From Uranotaenia lowii (taxonomy: Eukaryota > Arthropoda > Insecta > Diptera > Culicidae): a stretch of DNA of 64,000 nucleotides. The notes under the pieces were generated by a model that was not told where the DNA came from, did no database searches, and saw nothing but the letters and a program-made list of their open reading frames with translations. Position 1 is the stretch's first letter. The number at the start of each line of letters is the position of its first letter. Below are positions 58,610-64,000 of the stretch, piece by piece. The translations under genes and the position numbers were made by a program. Location: assembly GCF_029784155.1 (NCBI RefSeq), contig NC_073693.1, positions 338,040,023 to 338,104,022 of the forward strand, written 5' to 3'.

Positions 58610-60620
58610 TGTCATTTTTGTCAATTTTGTCAATTTGGTCAATTTGGTCAATTTTGTCAATTTTGTCAATTTTGTCAATTTTGTCAATTTTGTCAATTTT
58701 GTCAATTTTGTCAATTTTATCAATTTTGTCAATTTTGTCAATTTTGTCAATTTTGTCAATTTTGTCAATTTTGTCAATTTTGTCAATTTTGTCAATTTTG
58801 TCAATTTTGTCAATTTTGTCAATTTTGTCAATTTTGTCAATTTTGTCAATTTTGTCAATTTTGTCAATTTTGTCAATTTTGTCAATTTTGTCAATTTTGT
58901 CAATTTTGTCAATTTTGTCAATTTTGTCAATTTTGTCAATTTTGTCAATTTTGTCAATTTTGTCAATTTTGTCAATTTTGTCAATTTTGTCAATTTTGTC
59001 AATTTTGTCAATTTTGTCAATTTTGTCAATTTAGTCAATTTAGTCAATTTTGTCAATTTTGTCAATTTTGTCAATTAGTCAATTTAGTCAATTTTGTCAA
59101 TTTTGTCAATTTTGTCAATTTTGTCAATTTTGTCAATTTTGTCAATTTTGTCAATTTTGTCAATTTTGTCAATTTTGTCAATTTTGTCAATTTTGTCAAT
59201 TTTGTCAATTTTGTCAATTTTGTCAATTTTGTCAATTTTGTCAATTTTTTTCAATTTTTTCAATTTTGTCAATTTTGTCAATTTTGTCAATTTTGTCAAT
59301 TTTGTCAATTTTGTCAATTTTGTCAATTTTGTCAATTTTGTCAATTTTGTCAATTTTGTCAATTTTGTCAATTTTGTCAATTTTGTCAATTTTGTCAATT
59401 TTGTCAATTTTGTCAATTTTGTCAATTTTGTCAATTTTGTCAATTTTGTCAATTTTGTCAATTTTGTCAATTTTGTCAATTTTGTCAATTTTGTCAATTT
59501 TGTCAATTTTGTCAATTTTGTCAATTTTGTCAATTTTGTCAATTTTGTCAATTTTGTCAATTTTGTCAATTTAGTCAATTTTGTCAATTTTGTCAATTTT
59601 GTCAATTTTGTCAATTTTGTCAATTTTGTCAATTTTGTCAATTTTGTCAATTTTGTCAATTTTGTCAATTTTGTCAATTTTGTCAATTTTGTCAATTTTG
59701 TCAATTTTGTCAATTTTGTCAATTTTGTCAATTTTGTCAATTTTGTCAATTTTGTCAATTTTGTCAATTTTGTCAATTTTGTCAATTTTGTCAATTTTGT
59801 CAATTTTGTCAATTTTGTCAATTTTGTCAATTTTGTCAATTTTGTCAATTTTGTCAATTTTGTCAATTTTGTCAATTTTGTCAATTTTGTCAATTTTGTC
59901 AATTTTGTCAATTTTGTCAATTTTGTCAATTTTGTCAATTTTGTCAATTTTGTCAATTTAGTCAATTTAGTCAATTTAGTCAATTTTGTCAATTTTGTCA
60001 ATTTTGTCAATTTTGTCAATTTTGTCAATTTTGTCAATTTTGTCAATTTTGTCAATTTTGTCAATTTTGTCAATTTTGTCAATTTTGTCAATTTTGTCAA
60101 TTTTGTCAATTTTGTCAATTTTGTCAATTTTGTCAATTTTGTCAATTTTGTCAATTTAGTCAATTTAGTCAATTTAGTCAATTTAGTCAATTTTGTCAAT
60201 TTTGTCAATTTTGTCAATTTTGTCAATTTTGTCAATTTTGTCAATTTTGTCAATTTTGTCAATTTTGTCAATTTTGTCAATTTTGTCAATTTTGTCAATT
60301 TTGTCAATTTTGTCAATTTTGTCAATTTTGTCAATTTTGTCAATTTTGTCAATTTTGTCAATTTTGTCAATTTTGTCAATTTTGTCAATTTTGTCAATTT
60401 TGTCAATTTTGTCAATTTTGTCAATTTTGTCAATTTTGTCAATTTTGTCAATTTTGTCAATTTTGTCAATTTTGTCAATTTTGTCAATTTTGTCATTTTT
60501 GTCAATTTTGTCAATTTTGTCAATTTTGTCAATTTTGTCAATTTTGTCAATTTTGTCATTTTGTCAATTTTGTCAATTTTTAACAATTTTGTCAATTTTG
60601 TCAGTTTTGTCAATTTTCAT
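58610..60620 (-). repeat. Nonamer array (TGACAAAAT)n, about 2 kb, minus-strand unit
   Basis: About 220 units reading CAATTTTGT on +. The main variant is TTTAGTCAA, found in runs: two near 59031, one or two near 59075, one near 59572, three near 59956 and four near 60153. A CAATTTTTTTCAATTTTTT irregularity lies near 59242. Long open frames (NFV, ILS, TKL repeats) are by-products. Confidence 0.96.
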
Positions 60621-60922
60621 TATTTTCATTATCGTTGATTTTAAACTATTTGGCAGCATTTTAAGATTCTTGTTCAGATTAAGTTTTACTTTGAGTATTA
60701 CTTCACCTGCTGACGACTTGATATTTCTGATTATGTACGTTGAGAACTATTTTTACAAGCAAATAATTGCTGAGAAGTTAAATTGGTTCAAAATTAAAGT
60801 TTTTTTACATTGTGTGTTTTCGGTTTATGATTGCAAGCTTTTTGCTAATTTATAGTCGTGCAGTTAGCCCCTTCCCACGCCATGTTTGATGGCCGAGTGA
60901 CAAAAGAAGAATTTGATTTTTG
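60621..60922. other. Spacer, nothing recognised
   Basis: The AT-rich flank of the nonamer array and a short less AT-rich patch at 60855-60900. No gene. Confidence 0.4.
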
Positions 60923-61181
60923 AGGCCCTTGGTGCCAAAGGGATATAAGTTGATAATTGCGTATTTTGAGAAAACAAGCTTTGAAGTTTTTGTGTTTGAC
61001 CATTTTCCATAAATTTTTAAAGAATTTGTATTTTTCTTTCGAATGAAAAAGTATGTAAATAAAATTCTTAAAATATAAAAAAGTTATCAAATCTAGTTGA
61101 ATACATTAGGAATCGTTTGGCATCATTAACTTAAAATCGATAATTTGGTCACTTATACCGCCCCTTTGGCTTTGAGGGCCT
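60923..61181. mobile_element. MITE with AGGCCCT...GCCAAAGGG termini
   Basis: The left end is AGGCCCTTGGTGCCAAAGGG, then ATATAAGT. The right end, reverse-complemented, is AGGCCCTCAAAGCCAAAGGG, then GCGGTATAAGTG. 259 bases, no coding capacity. A related terminus lies near 41836. No target duplication was identified. Confidence 0.6.
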
Positions 61182-61249
61182 TATTTATTCGGCCTGATGG
61201 AAAAAAGCTTCTGTTCGAGAAAAATGTTTAGGAATCCTCAATACTAAGA

Positions 61250-61386
61250 AGTCAATACCAAGAGGTTCTTCTTGGTGAAGTGCCAAGATAATTTCAACCT
61301 AAGTCCAGATCAACTGCTTTAAAATTGTCTTGTAATCTGCCACTTGCAATTCGCGGAACTAAATTATCTTTCGAAACCTTTAAAAT
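61250..61386 (+). pseudogene. Possible LINE C-terminal remnant
   Basis: The plus frame contains CNLPLAIRGTKLSFETFK, resembling the common LINE ORF2 C-terminal pattern 'LP..IR....F..FK'. Upstream residues are weak. It could be the 3' end of the LINE remnant at 55424-55870, in the same orientation, separated by the nonamer array and other insertions. Equally it could be unrelated. Confidence 0.35.
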
Positions 61387-62994
61387 GAACGCTGATCCGG
61401 GGTTCCGTAGTCGGTAAAAAGAACTCAATTCGTGGGAATTTTCCGAACGCCTTCGAGCCAGCCAGAGCGGAAGTGAAACAGAATATTCCGGACAGCCCTT
61501 CGATGTAAAATGTCCAACATTGCAATCGAAGCGCGATTCCCAGAAACATGACAGAAGTAGGTAGACCGCGTACCCACGCCAAGCCAGCCAGGTCGTTGTA
61601 GATTCGCTCCATTAACCTTAATGGAAGGCAATTTTTGCCATTTCCTTGACACTTCCGGCTGATGAGTAAGCAGCTATGTAGTTTCAGAGAAAGCTCGGAG
61701 AAAACCGGAAACGGTTGGAAAACGAGGATGGTGCCAACCAAGCGATCCGATACTCGGTGATGAGATGAGAAAGGATGGCTCAGACTAAGGGAAGGAGGGA
61801 AGTTGTTGGTGCTCGAGAACTTTGCGGGAAACTGTGAAGCTGAAAAGAGCGATGTCATTCGGTGTGTCCGGTATGGCGAGGAACCTGTCGCAATCCTTTA
61901 ACAAATGACTTTAGCAGCAGTGCAGTGGAATGGTGTTGGTGTTGGTTTTGTAGGTGGTGGCGAGACTCTAAGAGGAGAGCCTGAATTAGCAAAGTCATTC
62001 ATCTGGTCATGCCGAGCGAATTAATGTTGAATGGTGTTCCAGCTACCTTCCTATTACAAGAGAGTTGCTTTATCACCGCAGGTAGCTGCCGAGTGAAGAG
62101 TTTGTGAAACATAATCTATTTATAATTTCGGGTCACAGCATTCATAATTGATGTTGGTTTGTTGGTATTTTTACTTGTGAATTGGGGGACACTTTTTAAT
62201 ACACATAGGCCCACCGTAGCGGAAAAAAAGAAACCATGTACTCAAATTGATTTTACTCAACACAGTTCCATTAGCCTCATTTATTAAAAAAAAAATTGAT
62301 ATTTAAATCCGTTCTTACTTATTAGAAGGGAAATGTTTGATTCACATGAGTTGATAATCATTTTTAAATATAACATTAAACGGCAGTATTCGAAAAAGTT
62401 GATTTTAGATTTCGATTTTTAAGATATAGCACAGAGGAATCAAACTAGACTAATCTGAAGGAGGTAAGGTAGGTTTTTTTTTAGAATTACTGAGAAATCA
62501 AAGGGTTATCAATAAAAAATTCCCAGTTTGCGTACCGTAATAAAGCATAGACTGATTCCACACAAAGGCGATACTTAAATTACCGCAGAAAATCTGCAGC
62601 CATCATCAAAAGACAAAAAAACAACAAAATTCTGTCACTAAAGCTCATTGAAACGAGCTAGGCATCAAGAAAAGATGAAAGTAAACACATTATTCAAAAT
62701 CTCATAAAAATATGATGATCAAGATTCATTTCTCCACAATTAGTCATTGATTAATTTTGAAAAAAATCATTAAAAATAATCATTGATTTCCTCAAGCAAA
62801 CCCAAAATCAAATATTTTCTGCAATTTTTATTCATTAGTCGTTCCCCTCTCTGAAAGAAGGTTAACTTCGTTGTATCCTCGTGGATTATCAATTTCAATT
62901 TTAAGATTTTTAATAGCAGCTTCCACCTAGCTTATTGTTGTTGATCAATTACTGGAATTCGAATAATAAAGCACCGAAAAAATCAATGATTTCA
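61387..62994. other. No gene accepted; unique patch 61390-62000
   Basis: 61390-62000 is the least AT-rich unannotated stretch on the right side. A 164-codon minus frame (61364-61858) has a Ser/His-rich low-complexity start and no domain. It overlaps the LINE remnant at one end and lacks clear splice sites, so it is not called. The remainder is AT-rich. Confidence 0.35.
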
Positions 62995-62998
62995 TTAA

Positions 62999-63726
62999 GG
63001 GGGGGGTAGGGTCTAACACTTTCAAAAAATCGATTTTTTTATTTTTTTATTTTCTTATTGTAAAACATTTCAAGAATGTTGTGTCAAATTTTCAAGTCAA
63101 TTGAAGCAAAACTGCAGAAATTATAGGCCTTTATCTCCTCCTATCTAATACTGCAAGAAAGCAAGAGCAGAAACTTCAAACGCGTTTTTCTCGAAAGCAC
63201 ATTTTTAAAGTCCGTGGACATCGTCATTTGAAAACTTCTTATCCGATTCTTTTCAAATTTGGAACATAGTTTCTACATATAAAATACCAGACCCCAACGT
63301 TTTTCTTTTTTGTTTTTTTTTACTTTGGGGAGATTTTACAGGTGAAAAATGGCGGATTTTTTCGTGAAAAATCGTAGTTTTTACTTCAAACAGTCACAAA
63401 AATTTCATAAATTTTTTTTTAAGTTAAATAAAAACGTTGGGGTCCAGAAAAACATGTATTTAAAATATTTCGCTCTGATTTTTTGACTTCAGATGATTCT
63501 GTGCTGAGATACAGTGTCCACCGCAAATCCTGTTTTTTAAAAGGCATCCTCGAAAGTGCTCCGTTACCGGCTCATTTTTCAATATTTTTCTACGAAAAAA
63601 TTACTAAATGTTCTTTTAACAATGCTCAGTATAATTCAAAAAATTTGAATACATTTGTTTGAACGATAGCTCTAGAAAAAAATCGTGAAAATGGTGTTTT
63701 TTATACCCGTTAGACCCCCCCCCCCC
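62999..63726. mobile_element. TTAA-flanked element with G-run/C-run termini
   Basis: TTAA lies at 62995-62998 and 63727-63730. Termini GGGGGGGGTAGGGTCTAA and TTAGACCCCCCCCCCCCC are inverted repeats. CCCCAACGTTTTTC near 63293 recurs inverted (AAAAACGTTGGGG) near 63429, giving an internal hairpin. The 728-base body encodes nothing recognisable; a non-autonomous piggyBac-type element is likely. Confidence 0.7.
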
Positions 63727-63730
63727 TTAA

Positions 63731-64000
63731 TCTTCTCTAAAATGAATTGGAAAATTTTAACTAGGTATCCTTCCGTTTATATAAAACCCGATTTCAGACA
63801 TTTGACAGTGGGGTGGTGCCTTCCTTACATCCTGTAAATTATAACATATGACACTTAATAATAAACAAATGATACAACTCTAAATTTTGAATCATCATAT
63901 TATGTTCAAAGAATTCCGAACGCATTAAATCCATAATGAAGCAATAATGAATCCTTAGTTTTTAGTTAATTTGAAACCAATTGATGGGGTTTGAATGGTT
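63731..64000. other. AT-rich edge of window, nothing recognised
   Basis: No gene, RNA or repeat structure was seen here. Confidence 0.4.

Noticed and set aside
58503..60855. Open frames of 140-514 codons through the second large array
   Set aside because: Same cause: nonamer repeat read in several frames; no protein features.
61364..61858. 164-codon minus frame with hydrophobic stretches, considered as a receptor TM1-TM2 exon
   Set aside because: No family-B motif, low-complexity start, no convincing acceptor/donor pair, and overlap with a LINE-like fragment.

Overview
The window is AT-rich, intron-containing, repeat-dense animal DNA. The transposon mix (copia-type element with a GGTTATGGGCC primer site, TTAA- and TA-flanked MITEs, a Helitron with a 5' TCTATATATATAA end, tRNA-derived SINEs, an RNase H-bearing LINE) suggests a dipteran insect, most likely a mosquito. 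That assignment is inference, not a database result.

Host coding sequence: three phase-compatible exons on the minus strand (30549-30715, 8911-9048, 8144-8330) encode TM3 to TM5 of a family-B/adhesion-type 7TM receptor. Its first visible intron is about 21.5 kb and is packed with repeats. The remaining exons were not found: TM6-TM7 should lie left of the window, and the N-terminus/TM1-2 to the right or unrecognised. A weak 69-codon candidate exon (47555 to 46393, minus) is interrupted by a MITE.

Layout. 1-8.1 kb: MITEs, a Tc1-like remnant and a decayed Helitron-type tandem repeat. 8.1-30.7 kb: receptor exons and introns. The large intron holds a 6-kb nonamer array (TGACAAAAA)n, a foldback element, a GGGGAGAATG MITE, a TTAA element with an internally deleted copia-like LTR element inside it, SINEs and MITEs. 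31-32.7 kb: a SINE and a MITE nested in a possible larger element. 35.6-41.7 kb: an I-group-like LINE with 5' inversion and target-site duplication, split by a 2.7-kb non-autonomous LTR element. 43-47.4 kb: a structured segment, a SINE tail, a second nonamer array and a 948-bp foldback element. 51.6-53.5 kb: a Helitron. 53.7-60.6 kb: two more nonamer arrays and a LINE RT remnant. 60.9-63.7 kb: MITEs.

The most unusual structure is in the LTR element at 37670-40344. It has no visible coding capacity but carries more than 20 short stem-loops. Their loop is nearly constant (TGTCCTCTCAACTC on +) while their stems differ and remain self-complementary, and they are organised in a 165-bp higher-order period. 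Second is the set of nonamer arrays sharing a TGACAA core, one with two embedded inverted copies of its own distal boundary.
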